A DNA stretch of 64,000 bases from Larix kaempferi (GCA_027924585.1 BSBM01000050.1:5794501-5858500); one strand, 5' to 3'. Positions 25,583 through 37,409 are shown, counted from the stretch's first letter. Made by a program: numbers and translations. The notes: generated by a model from the letters alone, not told the origin.

Positions 25583-26393
25583 CTCTTTGCTTGCCCCAAG
25601 GCCACACCTTTCCCACTTGGGAAACAGCTTTCGAAAGATTTATGTTGCTGGTGTGCACATCCGGCGGGCAACATGCTTTATAAAAGATATATATCAATAA
25701 TTTCCACAAGTAGTACAATTTGCTTCAGGTTTTAGCCAACACAACTCAAGCAACTATGGGGACTTCCACAAACAAGACCAAACATCAGGGCAACCGACTA
25801 GAGAGATCAAGGTATAAAATCCAACTCACCAAAGGTAAGTTTTGTTGCCAACTCAGAGCCGAGACACAAAATAAACATGGATGCATGTCCAACACAGAGG
25901 CAAAAGCGGGGAGGTCCTCCATATCACAAGTCAAGGTGTAAGTCAAGGTAAAAATCAATAATGAGGAAGGATAAATGGATGGATGGAGACAAGTGAAAAT
26001 GGTGCCTAAGCTAGCAAGTCAAAAAGACAATAGTGATCATGTCCACATTCCTAGGAAGGTAAAGACCAACTAGTATAAAACAAGAGTTTCCAAATGTTAG
26101 TAATATAATCATGCATATAATCCATAACAACCAATTTCATTTTAACATTAATATACTGCCAGATCATAATTACTATATGCCAAGTCAATGCTATCAAAAT
26201 GACCTAAACAACAAGATACTAACATTAATGCACACCATATATATACTGGGTCATATATCAATATCTGTAATCTGGAACAACTATAACCACTGAGAACACT
26301 GCATCTGAAACACTGAACACTGCCCTGTATGGAATAAAGGTCATAGCGGTCATCAAATCTGAGGTCTTAAGGCTCAGCCTTGGCATAAGGTCT

Positions 26394-29300
26394 TGTTATC
26401 ACATATATAGTAGCCGGGCTACCATACATTATTTTTCTCATTCCAGTACACTATTCAGCCAGTTCCCTTGCATTTGAGATGCCGAGATGAGCATTTATAT
26501 TGGATCACTATCAGATTGTGGACAGCAGTTATATTCCCCATGCCATGACTGAGTTTCGGGACACTCAGAGAGATGCCCGATATAGCCATTATGCCATTGG
26601 TACAGAGCAGACAGTAGTGCCCAGAGTTACAGCAGCAGTCTCAGAGGACAGGTGATGGTACAGGTTGATGAGCTTTCAGGTATATGACTCAGCAGGTATA
26701 CTATTGTGTTATGGTTAGATTGCTTTTTATAGCATGTCTTAGCACTTAGTGTCATGATCTGGCGATCATATAGATATTTGGACCTGGTTGACCTATTATA
26801 TATATTACTGTCCCTACTCAGACTTAGAAGTTCACTATTCATACTCATTGGTACATACCCTCCTTAGGGAGAATAGAGGTGATCATTACACCATTCTATG
26901 GCTTGCTAGTGTTGGCTTCATCTTTTCATTGTCTTCATCCATCCGTGGCCTACCTTTTAGATTATTACCTTGATCTGCTACTTGACTAGTGACATGGAGG
27001 ATCTTTCCCCACTGTAGCCTCTGTACTGGATGAGCTTCCCTGTTTATTGTGTCTCGGCTCTGAGTTGGTGACAAAACTTACCTATGGTGAGTTGGAGTTC
27101 CTTGAGAATTCCCCCTAGTCACTAAAGTTGTGTTGGCTAAACCTGAAACTTTTAGTGCTGCCATCAATACAAAATTTGGAAAAAAATCAAATGCTATATC
27201 TTGTATATGAAAGAAATGCCAAATGAAAATGGCCATGAAAAATAAAATGTTATATCTTTTGGAAAAATTAATACCTAGGTAAACAAGCTGTCCATGACAC
27301 ACCTAGAAGTGCTCAGGTAAACAAGTGCCTTAAAAACACACCTACAGCAGAAAGCCTAAAAATAAATGTAAATCTATGCAATGTGTTTGTAAACACACAT
27401 AGATCAAGGCTATGGAAAACTCAGGCCCAAAAAGCAATGGAACTTAAATGTTATATCTAAACAATTGCTGGCCTTGCTTGTATTATGGATTGTGCGCATC
27501 TGTGAAGGTGAATAAACCCTCTTTAAACAACTCATCCATTTGTGAGACACCGCCATTCCCTGTGTTATTGCTCATTCAGTATATACTATGGTGTGTATTC
27601 CCTTTCCCTTGCCAAAGTGTCACAAAGTCAAGTTAGTCAAGTCATCCCTTAGCCTAGCCATTTATTTCAGCCTTCACCCTTCACTAGCAAATTGATCACA
27701 ACTATGAAGTGAGTATGATCCTGAAAGTCTAGTCTGAGTAATAATAATAATTAACGACACTATATATTTGGATTTAGATCGCCAGTCATGATTACTCTGT
27801 GTTATAGAAGCTATTTGAATAAATTGTAAAGCATGTATTAACCTTGACACCTTGCAGCAGCTATGGATGATAGTCTGAGTTGTATTTGGTCTTGGTTAGA
27901 CCTAGTTTGACCATGGAGGACCATGGGACATGAGATGTTGGACCTTATGATGATATGGATAGATAATATATGGTCCATGTACACATACAGGATGATTCTA
28001 TGCAGCAGCTACAGGGTTATGATGATGATTCTTGGGATACAGCAGTGTTTGGTCATTTACAGATCATTATTATTGGCCTTGTTCCGGTACATTGGATATT
28101 TATTTTGATCATGCAGAGATTCATATGGTGTATGAGTACACATCTTGGATGGATTTGGACCTTCTGAGTCCAATGGGACAGTTTGTTTTCAGTTCCGGGC
28201 ACTTACAGTGATGATTTAGACTCAGTAGGCTGTCCTAGTGCAGTTTTGGTCTATTGGAGGCCCTGTCGGAGCAGAGATGACTTTTATCCGGTTGACCTAG
28301 GGCGCTGATGATGGAGGGGGTGGTCCAGCCACTTGTTTTTACCATATTACCCCCCTCCCGGACACATTGGTACCCTCACCTTGACAGCGCCATCACTCCA
28401 GGAGGCAGTTTGGGCAGTTTCACGTTTCCCGAGGCATTTCAGGATTGGTAGAAATGGCTATTGAGGAAATCGATTTGGGCTACTGAGGCAAAGTTATGGC
28501 ATGGGATGATCAGTGATGATAGATCGGGACCTTCCACACCTCCTCCAGCAGTTTCAGCTTCATCGGGGCCCGCATCCATCACTTATGGCACTTTCTGTGG
28601 ATTTTTGGGGTCTTTTGAGGACCACGACTTCACCTTGGAGGCACGATTTGGTACTTTCATGATTATTTATTGGTTATTGTGCCATGGGGATTGACCAAGG
28701 AGGGATAAAATTACCCCTTGGACCCACCATGAGCCTCTTATGATATTTTATCATCATGATTTGGTGGGATTCCCCTCTCCTAGGGCGACTTTGTCCACTT
28801 ATGTTATATTTTATGTGTGATCCATGTATTATGTTGTTGAGCTCATCTCAACCATTGATTAGACTTTTGTATCTTATAATCTTAGCCACTCATTCAAAAA
28901 GTGGTTAGGGTTTTGGTGCCTCTCCTTCCTATTTAAAGGAGAGAGCCTCTCATTGTAAAGGGTCTTTGGCTCTTGGATTATTGGTATAGAAAAATATTCT
29001 TGTGGAAATTCTTGTGGTCTCCTTTGCATCTGGTGTTCTTAGATGGTGATTGGAAAGTCTATTGCAACCTAGCATTTGGAAATTGTGGTAAGATCTATCT
29101 ATTTTTTGGAAATCATTGTTTGTCTACAGGAGGGCGACTTCAACAAGGGCGATTTTGCAAGGCTTCTTCAAATCGACTTTCTTGGCATTCGCTTGTATCA
29201 GGGGGTTATCATTAGTATCATTGTGATCTATGCTATCTTTCTGTTACTTCTTTTGTGGCATTAGTCTTATCTCTTGATGCATCAAATCTGATATTGTTGA

Positions 29301-30889
29301 CGTTTGATTGTGCAGGAGAGAGGGCGCATTGGCTTCTTGGACAAAATCGATTTGCATAGAGACTACCTCAAAGCTTCCAAATTGATCGGGTTTGCATAGA
29401 TCATCATCATCAAGGCATCTACAAGGTTATCCAGGTAAGATCCACAGGTTTGTTTCTCTTTCCTTTATCCAATCCATTGACATAATTCATAAATTGTTAA
29501 AACCCTAAATACTACAAAACCCTCATTTTACATTTTGTCAGATCTACTAAGATCTAGTGGGTTGTTGGGCATGATATTGAAAACCCACCTCTATAGCATC
29601 CACGGCATCCCGGATCTATAGTTTGGTGTGGATTGGCTTCCGTTTGACCCCTCTCCCAAGCCAACTTAGCTTCTCCCAAGGAAGGCGCACTTCACCATTT
29701 GAGCAGGTTGACCTAGATCTAAGCGATGGGTGTTTGAGATTTCACTTGATTTGACATCTACACATCAAATAACATATACCCAGGTTGTCCCTTTCTTGAA
29801 AATCACCTTGTGGGCCCCTTTCCACATTTTAAGGGATTTAATCCCCATTTTGGACCACTTGGAACACTAAAACTTAGATCTACAAAGATCTAACCGGTGG
29901 ATTGCCACAAAATTATAGATCCATATCCCTACTTGACTGATCTACCCGGATCTAAAGTTTGGATGCCATCCGACATGATTTGACCCACCTAAACCCCGAT
30001 TCAAGCCTCCTTAGGGAAAGTCGCACCACCTTGGAGAAGTGAGTTCACTCACTTCGAGGAACTGGGTACTTGAGATTTTTGCAGATCCGGATTCAGAATA
30101 ATTCAAAACCTAGGTCTAGACTGTCACTTTGTCAAATCTTGCCTTGGGGACTGCATTCCTTGTTTTTAGGGATTGTGGTCCACTTGGGTCAAACCTAGAT
30201 CTAGACACATTTATCCATCAAGGCCTATACTGTCCACTTATCTCATGTTGTAGGAGTCCTAAACCATAAAGTCAACCCTACTTTGACTCCACTTCCCAAT
30301 TCCCAAGGCACTGGTTTATCTCCAAGTCAACCCACTCTCCTAGATTGTTGGATTGACTTGTGGTTTGACTTTTGCATGGTGAACTATACCTTTGAGGACA
30401 TCATGGACTATGGTCAAGATTGTCTCATGTACTAGTTAGCCCCAGTCTGACCCCTAAACAACCCTGCATTGGACACGATTCCCAAGGCAGTGGATCTTTT
30501 GACATTGACCTAGTACACTAGCCCTAGATCTCACTTTAAACATTGTAAGTCACTCTCACATCAACTATGAACCAAAGCTATACCTATTGAACCCCTCACT
30601 TGGCTTGTGACTTCAACCTATAAGGTCTAGGATAAACCATACACCTAACTTCACTTAGAAATACCCTGATTTGGTGTCTTGGTTTTGATCTCTCCTGTCG
30701 GGAGTAGATCGGGTCTCCCCCTTTGTTGTCTGGGCTAGATAACATAAAGTGAAGGTTGCCTCGACTGGCGTGACAACCATATACATTGGAGGTCGAGGTG
30801 ATCGTGGTTGCACCTTTCAAGTTGCCCTTCCCTATTGCCATCCATGACTGGATCCTTCCATAGGGGTAACTACAGTTTAGGTGATAACA
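26394..30889 (+). mobile_element. Solo LTR Y5 (family Y), 4496 bp
   Basis: Complete family Y LTR on the plus strand, TGTTATCACATATATAGTAG at its start and GTGATAACA at 30881-30889, flanked by GGTCT on both sides (26389-26393 and 30890-30894). No primer site or gag adjoins it. It sits inside the LTR of Y3, in opposite orientation, and is inverted relative to Y1, with long near-identical stretches (for example 27920-28200 against 8140-8420). Small open stretches in it are not shared as frames with other copies and are not taken as genes. Confidence 0.92.
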
Positions 30890-31054
30890 GGTCTACTGAA
30901 TGTCTGATATAAGAATGCTCTGATGTGTGAGTGATAACAAATAATACTGTTTATCATAGTTGATCTCACTAAAAATGTGCAAAGGCAAAGCTCGGAAAAG
31001 TGCAGATATCTGCTCTGCAAACATGGTATCCCAGCTACTATGTATGTGAAAACA

Positions 31055-31663
31055 CAACCGTCTTGTCATTGTAGTGCACCGAAAACAGCATTCAGGAAGA
31101 CTACTCTTCACATACTTGGGTGGTCGGGTAATGTGGCCAAGGGTATGGTCGATCCTCCTTGGTTAGTGCTTTGAGAGATTGGGCCAAGCATTACAGTTGG
31201 ACCCCACAAGTAGATATAAGAGCTACAGTGGCATGACACTCCTTTTGTTTTAAGACAAAGTCAATGGGGTAATTCTTGTCCATAATTTCAAATACATACT
31301 TAAAAATTTTACATTTACACCTGCCATGATATTTGAATGTTCTTGGTAGCTACACATTAAGACACCAACTTTCCTAAACTTACCTTAAACTTCATCAAGC
31401 TAGGGGATTTATATTTCAATCCCAAATTCTAACAAACCCTTGGCTTATTTTTCACTTCAAAGTGTGTCCTATTTCAATCCTTTTAATCATAGACACTCTC
31501 AACTGGACTAGTACTTGTGAAATCTAGAAACTCCTGGTTAGTATTAAGGAAAGTCTTGGGGTTTCCTTCCAATAATGACACATTGGGTAGGAAATCCTAT
31601 ATTTTTTTCAGGTTAGCAATTGGTTTTCCATGCAATCATTTGGTTGCTAGGTTGTGCAACAAC
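31055..31663 (+). repeat. 3' end of the LTR of gypsy element Z
   Basis: Sequence ending TTGTGCAACA immediately before a primer-site-like stretch, hence the end of a 5' LTR. Its upstream part is separated by insertion of Y3 and lies left of the window. No coding sequence seen in these 600 bp. Confidence 0.6.
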
Positions 31664-31664
31664 A

Positions 31665-31684
31665 TTTTGGCGTCGTTGTCAGGG
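31665..31684 (+). promoter_or_regulatory. Primer binding site of gypsy Z (tRNA-Asp-like)
   Basis: TTTTGGCGTCGTTGTCAGGG, a diverged form of the tRNA-Asp complement seen in family Y, and close to the one in W at 52507. Confidence 0.7.
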
Positions 31685-31699
31685 AGCAAGGAGTTCCCT

Positions 31700-32021
31700 T
31701 GTGCTTTTCAACAATAAACCCTTTGGTGAAGCAATTCACTTGGCGACTCCACAACGCAACTCTACTAGGAATTCCATTTGTAAACCCACAAGAAGTCACA
31801 AGTGCAACCTGAGGAGTACTTCAAAGTCTAACCCTTATAAAGAGATTGTAGTCTATACTAAGCATAGACCAAAGAATCCAACCAAATCCACCACTAACCA
31901 AGCAAATCAAATGGTTGGAACAAATACTTAAACAAATCCAAACCAGCCTAGAGCTTTTGGTAGTGATAGAAACCTAAATAACCCTTTGGATTTCACTACG
32001 ATTGTTGGATATCCTAATACT
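31700..32021 (+). pseudogene. N-terminal gag region of gypsy Z, before copia B
   Basis: An open stretch after the primer site with a basic, Asn/Thr/Lys-rich sequence, typical of the poorly conserved N-terminus of Athila/Tat-type gag. A stop interrupts it near 31930. The frame then runs into the copia B insertion point, and removing copia B with one copy of its duplication ATACT joins it in frame to the gag at 47988. Confidence 0.65.
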
Positions 32022-32591
32022 TGTTGGAAATAGTGCAACTTCGGAAACTATTCTTATTTATCTTATTACATTATTGTTGTACCTCCTACGGGAGAAAATA
32101 TTGATGTATTAGATCATGTAAACCCTTGAAAGAATCAATGTAAACCTTGGGGTGAAAACACACAAAGAAAAGATTGATTAAATATTAATTTTATCTTTCC
32201 CAAAGACAAGTTGGCCTTGTCAGTTAGAGAATTCGGCCCAGTAATGGAAAAAGGTCAATTTTCATGTGTATAAATAGAGAGGTCGTGTGGCTCATTTGGT
32301 CACTCACTTCACTCAAGCAAGTTCGCACTAGAGGAGAAAGAAGTTTGCATCTACAGCTAGAGAAGTAATTTTTGGGGTTTTCACTTGGAGAAATTTTCTA
32401 TTTCTCTCTCTTGTATTTGTACTTTGTTCTCGGGACTGATTATCTCTATACGAAGGTTGCTAGGTTTTCTCCCTATTGGGTTTCTCGGGATAAAATTCTT
32501 GTGTTCATTGTTTCTGTGCTTGGTTATTCTTTTAGTGATCCTATTGTTTATCTGTAATTAAATTACTGCTATAAATGTATAAAATCTAACA
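32022..32591 (+). repeat. 5' LTR of copia B
   Basis: 570 bp, TGTTGGAAATAGTG to AAATCTAACA. TATAAATAG box at 32279-32287. Pairs with the 3' LTR at 47418-47987. Confidence 0.93.
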
Positions 32592-32604
32592 TGGTATCAG
32601 AGAA
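32592..32604 (+). promoter_or_regulatory. Primer binding site of copia B (tRNA-iMet)
   Basis: TGGTATCAGAGAA directly follows the LTR; the first eleven bases are the standard initiator-Met complement. Confidence 0.9.
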
Positions 32605-33007
32605 GTACTAGAAGAGGCCATTGCCGGAAACTAGGATTTCACTTTTCAGGGCCTTCCCTCATCAGTTTGGCTTGAAAAGAGCATTGGAAATCTCGCCCTA
32701 GGGAAGGCGCATCTTTTGGTGAAGGAAAATTCCAGTTCTGAGAAGTTTCATTTTTTACCTAATTCTACAGCTGCGGCAATTACTGCAGAAATTAGGGTTT
32801 CAAGTTTTGTGTTGTCTGATCCACATATTTGGCTCGATCTTACCTCCTCTCACCTCGCCTTGATATGGCACATCTATTTGTGGAGTCAATTTTGCAAGAA
32901 TCCAAATTTCATTTTTGACCTAGCTCCTACTAGGGTTTCTGGTCTAGATCTACAGTCAAGATGATTGGAAGGAAGCATGAAGCCTCCAGCGTTGATGTGC
33001 CACTGAT
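32605..33007 (+). other. Leader and gag remnant of copia B
   Basis: About 350 bp of closed-frame leader, then an ATG at 32961 opening a short frame with KHEASS, which resembles a copia gag N-terminus. It is followed almost at once by protease sequence. The usual 250 or more residues of gag, including a CCHC zinc knuckle, are missing, pointing to an internal deletion. Confidence 0.6.
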
Positions 33008-34439
33008 GTGAACACCCATCACAAGAAGTCAAGGAATGATGAATTCTTATTCATATCATCTTTATCAGGTACGGTTCCCACTACTAGTGATACATGGCTA
33101 ATAGATAGTGGTGCATCTAGGCATATGACTGGGTATAAAGAAAATCTTTCAGAATTAGTTGAGAAAGAATCCCATTTACGTGTTGTACTGGGGGACGATG
33201 CTAATTATACTGTGAAGGGATCTGGGGCTACCTCCCTTCAATTGGAATCTAATGATACTCTACACCTAAGTGATGTGTTGTATGTACCTGGTAGGAAAAG
33301 AAATCTTGTCTCCATATCAGCTTTGGAGGACAAGGTTTATAAAGTTGCATTTTCAAACGAGAAAGTCTTTGCTTGGCACGAGAACTCAAGCATGAATACA
33401 GAAAAAGTAATTGGTGTACAAGAGGAGAGTTTATACAGGTTGAGCACTCCACCAGCTCAAGCCCTAATTCATGACTCTTCCGCTATGGGTGAGCTATGGC
33501 ACAAAAGACTCGCTCATCTAAACTATAAAGCTCTTCCAGCATTAAGGAATATAGTGACTAGTCTACCAATACTTCACATAAACAGTGATGGAATATGTAG
33601 AGGATGTGCACTTGGCAAGAATGCCAAGGGATCTTTCCCAAATAGTGAAAGCAGATCTAAAGGAATTTTGGATCTAGTGCATTCTGACTTGTGCGGACCC
33701 ATGACTGTTGCTTCATTGGGTGGCTATTATTACTATGTAACATTTATTGATGACTATTCTTGGAAGACTTGGATATACTTCCTCAAGACCAAGGAATCCG
33801 AAGAGGTGCTAAGTAAATTCAAAGAATTCAAAACACAAGTCAAGAATCTGATAGGAAAGAGAATTAAGATCTTGAGATCAGATAATGGTGGAGAATATAC
33901 ATCTACAGATTTCAATGATTTCTGCAAGGAAGCAGGAATTAAGAGGGAGCTCACAATTCCCTACAACCCTCAACAAAATGGGGTTGAGGAAAGAAAGAAC
34001 AAAACAATTGTGAAGGAAGCCAAAGCCACGATACATGACCAGAGTCTATCGATGTTCTTGTGGGCAGAAGCTTCTAGAACAACTGTCTATGTGCAAAATA
34101 GATGTCCCCATAAAATCTTGAAGAACATGACTCCGAAAGAAGATTTCACAAGAGTGAAACCAGAAGTGAGCCATCTTCATATCTTTGGTTGTCCAGTTTA
34201 CATACATGTGCCCAAAGAGAATAGGACGTAGTTAAAACCTTCAAGCAAGAAGAGAACTTTTGTGGGATACAGTGAGTCTTCAAAGGCTTACAGAATATCA
34301 ATATAAATCCCAGGATCGAGGCAAATTGAAGTTAGCCGGGATGTGACCTTTGAAGAAGATATGGCTATCAAAAGAGCTAGAGGATCTGATATGGAGATCA
34401 ATGATGAGGAGCCGATAGATCCTAAGGAGATGAGATCAT
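33008..34439 (+). pseudogene. Protease and integrase of copia B
   Basis: 407 open codons to 34231, then the same frame with stops to the X5 insertion. In order: aspartic protease with WLIDSGASRHMTG (about residue 30); GAG-pre-integrase zinc region with LWHKRLAHLN and GICRGCALGK (HHCC); integrase core with HSDLCGPM, then LRSDNGGEYTS and QNGVEERKN supplying the D,D,E catalytic residues; then FGCPVYIHVPKE. It would process the polyprotein and insert the cDNA. The first Met is a chance codon within the deleted gag. Stops at 34229-34231 and about 34303 break the C-terminal domain. Confidence 0.92.
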
Positions 34440-34585
34440 TGTTACCAACTATTTTGTACCATAGTTGGATTTCTTGTGAGTCGCCAAAGTTATGAACATG
34501 TTCATCAGGCCAATTTTTGGTCCTTTCTAAAATTTGCATGTCCAGACACCCTTGGGGGAATTGTAATAAGTTGGTTTAAGCATGG

Positions 34586-35514
34586 TCTTTTTGTAAAAGG
34601 CTTGGCCTACCTTATGTTTAGCTATCAAGGGGATACTCTAGAGTGTTTTTTCCTTAGGAATTATGCGTTGCGCTTCAATGGCGTATAATTCCTGAGTTTT
34701 TCACTCACACCTCCAAAGCTGGAGTATTTTCCATGGTGGTCAAACCTTAGGAGGTTATTAAAGCCTGGGTGTCTATGTACTTTTAACATGCTAGCCATCA
34801 GTAATGAGTCGTATGGACATGCACTAGGTCCCCTAGGAGTTTCAGTTCATTCCGGCAAAATTAAATTTTTCCATAAAATTAGACCATTTTTTAATGGTTT
34901 AATTGGAAATTTTCAAATTGAAATAAGTGTATGGTCTGGAGGCGGAATTTAGCACAGGGATGCTCGTTTTCACACTCAGAGCATTCTTTTTAACTTAGGA
35001 CCCACTTTTTCTAGGTTTCGGAAGATTAAATCATCACTCTGAGCATTTTTTCCTAAGGAGACGACAAAATGACATAGAAATACTAAAGACGCGACAAAAT
35101 GCACCAAAATATTAAAAAATATATATTAAAAAAGGTAATGGGCATGTGCCAAATGAGTTGGCATCCCACCCATATGATGTGCGACCTCTCTAAATAAATA
35201 AAGCACATGTTTTATAAAGTCAAATCAAAGGTGACGTGTGCATATCTTTTTGTAAAAGGCTTGGCCTACCTTAGGTTTAGCTATCAAGGGGATACTCTAG
35301 AGAGTTTTTTCCTTAGGAATTATGTGTTGCGCTTCAGTGGCGTATAATTCCTGAGTTTTTCACTCACACCTCCAAAGTTGGAGTATTTTCCATGGTGGTC
35401 GAACCTTAGGAGGTTATTAAAGCCTGGGTGTCTATGTATTTTTAACATGCTAGCCATCAATAATGAGTTGTATGGACATGCACTAGGTCCCCTAGGAGTT
35501 TGAGTTCATTCCGG
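34586..35514 (+). repeat. 659-bp direct duplication inside LTR X5
   Basis: Copy 1 is 34586-35244; copy 2 starts at 35245 and runs to 35514, then resumes at 41603 after Y4 and ends near 41850. Copy 2 lacks the 143 bp corresponding to 34856-34998, exactly where Y4 sits. X2 has only one copy of this segment, so the duplication is specific to X5. Confidence 0.85.
34652..34695 (+). other. Long-arm hairpin in 5' part of LTR X5
   Basis: AGGAATTAT and ATAATTCCT face each other across about 20 bases; with flanking bases the arms reach 12 positions with one G-T pair. Repeated in the duplicated segment near 35312-35352. X2 keeps the left arm but the right arm is partly mutated. Confidence 0.5.
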
Positions 35515-36087
35515 CTAGGAGTTTGGATCCTTTTCAATTTTACTAGGTTGTGTTCCACTAAGGCTCTGAATGTGACAGGATTCCAAGACAACCTCAGGAG
35601 TCTTGTCTTGGCCAATGCCATCAAAGAACTCCTCTACTTGGCTTCTAATAGAGGGCACTTTCATCAACTCAGTGACAGGGATATTAAACATAATTTTGCC
35701 CAACTCTTTCTTCATATCAATTTTTAGATCATAATCATTAGGGGCAAAATCTTCTTCTTCCTCTTTATCTTCATTAGTCTTTTTACGTTTGTCAAGGAAA
35801 GAAGGTTGGGAATTACTTCCTCGTTTATAGATTTGATACTTTGGTTGTTCCTTAGGTTCTGGGAGATCTATGGCACAACATGAAAAGCTAGGTTCTTCAA
35901 TTACTTCTTGTTGCTCCCATGGCTCTTCTTCTAAAAGGATTCTTCCAAAATCATCATCGAAAGATAAGTCATTAATAAAGTTGATGTTATCAAGTTGGTC
36001 ATCAGGATAGTTGGTGTCAAAAGGCTCTCCTTCTGTTTCATCACACCAATTCACATTCTTCTTTTCAGAATTTTCTGGATATTCAGG
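35515..36087 (-). pseudogene. Gag-pol junction region of Y4, truncated
   Basis: Continuation of the gag frame after the stop near 36088. It is acidic (runs of D and E), then KYQIYKRGS, a KKTNEDKEEEEDF stretch and GKIMFNIPVTELMKVPSIR, a segment that precedes the protease in Athila/Tat-type polyproteins. It ends at a stop at the truncation point. No protease active-site motif is included. Confidence 0.65.
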
Positions 36088-37233
36088 TCGTCATCTATTG
36101 TTATCCCCCTCAGGCCTTTTATTGTTGTTCCAATAAGGTTTGGGGCCATAAGGGTTCCTATGTCTCTCAGGATCATTCAAACTTGCGACACTTTTGGTCA
36201 GGACAGTTAGTTGTCTCATCATCTCTTGCATGGTCTCTAACGTGTCCTTTGATTCCTTTGGCTCACTCACAGGTTCCTTAGGCTTTCGGAGCTTAGGGTC
36301 AGATCTAGAAGTGGAAGGGGTAAAGTGATCGAAAAAATTATGTTTCCCCATAGATGTTGCATTTTGCTCAGCCATCTTGGCATTTAACTGAGCAATCTTT
36401 AAGTCATTGGGATTCTTATCTTTCAAGTGATAACCAAGCCATCCTTCGAATGCATTATAACCAAGCCATCCTTCGAATGCATTCAAGTAATGAATAACAA
36501 TCGCTTGATCTTTTGGTTTAATCTCTTCAGGAATGTTAGCTACAGTCTTGTCAAATCTTATGTTAAATTCATGGACTGTTTCATTTACTCTTTTCTTGAT
36601 GTCAAACAGTTGATGCAAGAGAAGCTTCCCATCTAACTTTCGGGACCACTCACTATTAAGCTTGTTGACAAAGTTATCACACCCATTAATGGATGAAGCA
36701 GGCAACCTGTCAAACCACTTCCAGACATCTCCTTCTAAAGATGCCAGGAGACCCCTCATGAAAACATTTTCTTCAGATGCTCCATATGCTTCCATATGTT
36801 CCCAGACTTTGTCAACATGATCTTCGATGGATATAGCGGACACTCCATCGAACTTGAGAACTTTTTCAAAATACTTCTTAGGCATGTCATGGGGGGCTAC
36901 CTGGATTTGAGAAAAATCTAAAGGAGATGGCTTAGCCTTCCTTCCAAAGATCCTAGGATTTTGTGGGGGAGGAGGAACGTTATGGTTTCTACCAGCATTT
37001 GTTCTGGCCATTGGATTGGATGAGATTGAAGGAGATCCCAAAGAATGATTTGGAGAAGAAGAATGATTGTAAATCTTCCAAAGAAAATTGGAAGAAGTCT
37101 CTTTGATTAGTCTTTTGTTCCGAATGTAAGTTATAGGGGATCCTTCAAGATTAAGACGTTCTAAGAACTTAGGATTTATACGTTGGGTTTGGTCCTCAGT
37201 AGAGTCGCGGGGTGGAATCGCTAGGTGAACCAC
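36088..37233 (-). CDS. Gag (capsid) protein of gypsy element Y4
   Basis: 380 open codons if counted from the first Met at 37233; the more likely start is the Met at 37013, where MARTNAGRNHN begins, giving about 307 residues, because the upstream part corresponds to leader in Y3. A Pro-rich N-terminus is followed by a Retrotrans_gag-type capsid domain (KYFEKVLKFDG, DHVDKVWEHMEAYG, WKWFDRLPASS, HEFNIRFDKTVANIP). It ends at a TGA that looks like a mutated CGA, since the frame continues beyond. A 27-bp direct repeat (36430-36456 and 36457-36483) duplicates nine residues, NAFEGWLGY, in frame. Longest gag of the window, but cut off from pol. Confidence 0.85.
36430..36483. repeat. 27-bp perfect tandem duplication in Y4 gag
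   Basis: Two identical 27-bp units (36430-36456, 36457-36483) that add nine residues in frame to the capsid region. Y3 gag has a single unit at the matching place. Confidence 0.93.
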
Positions 37234-37409
37234 ACAGGTAATTCACCGAAATGAAATATGTCGTAGGAGAGGTGAGATGAGTGAAAATTAAGATGGTAAT
37301 TGGGATAATTATGGAATTCAAAATACAATCACCAAGGCAAAACACCGGATGCAATAAGATATGGGTTAACACACGGACACTCGCAGACACCAAAGGTAAG
37401 CCTCTACCT

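Larger units (their letters stand above)
22791..25673 (+). mobile_element. LTR X3 (family X), 5'-truncated
   Basis: The 3' two-thirds of a family X LTR, ending CGGCGGGCAACA at 25673. The 5' end does not show the TGTTRCCAAC tip but begins in a T-run. TGCTT occurs on both sides (22786-22790 and 25674-25678); because the T-run makes this ambiguous and Y3 sequence is missing at the junction, it is not counted as a sure target duplication. It carries two stem-loop modules and the terminal hairpin pair. Small open stretches inside (for example near 22841-23169) have no recognisable product. Confidence 0.75.
1..31054 (-). mobile_element. Gypsy element Y3, 5' part, running off the left edge
   Basis: Minus-strand gypsy element. 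From its 5' end at 31054 it shows a long 5' LTR (19741-31054), a primer binding site complementary to tRNA-Asp (about 19716-19735), a leader and the start of gag (13052-13410, then 1-671). Pol and the 3' LTR must lie left of the window. It has been cut by X1 inside gag, copia A in the leader, and X3 and Y5 in the LTR. Removing those insertions restores colinearity with the related copy Y4. Its 5' end abuts the remnant of element Z; the five bases after the end are CAACC, a candidate target-site duplication whose partner is outside the window. Confidence 0.85.
19741..31054 (-). repeat. 5' LTR of gypsy Y3, split by X3 and Y5
   Basis: Family Y LTR in three pieces (19741-22790, 25674-26393, 30890-31054), about 3.9 kb in all. 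It begins on the minus strand with TGTTTTCACATACATAGTAG at 31054 and ends GTGATAACA at 19741, next to the primer site. A deletion of roughly 100 bp relative to Y4 and Y1 lies at the X3 junction. The GTAGCCGGGCTAC palindrome near the 5' tip is degraded here. Confidence 0.85.

Noticed and set aside
22786-25678. TGCTT on both sides of X3 as a true target-site duplication
   Set aside because: X3 lacks the family 5' tip and Y3 sequence is missing at the junction; a T-run makes a chance match easy.
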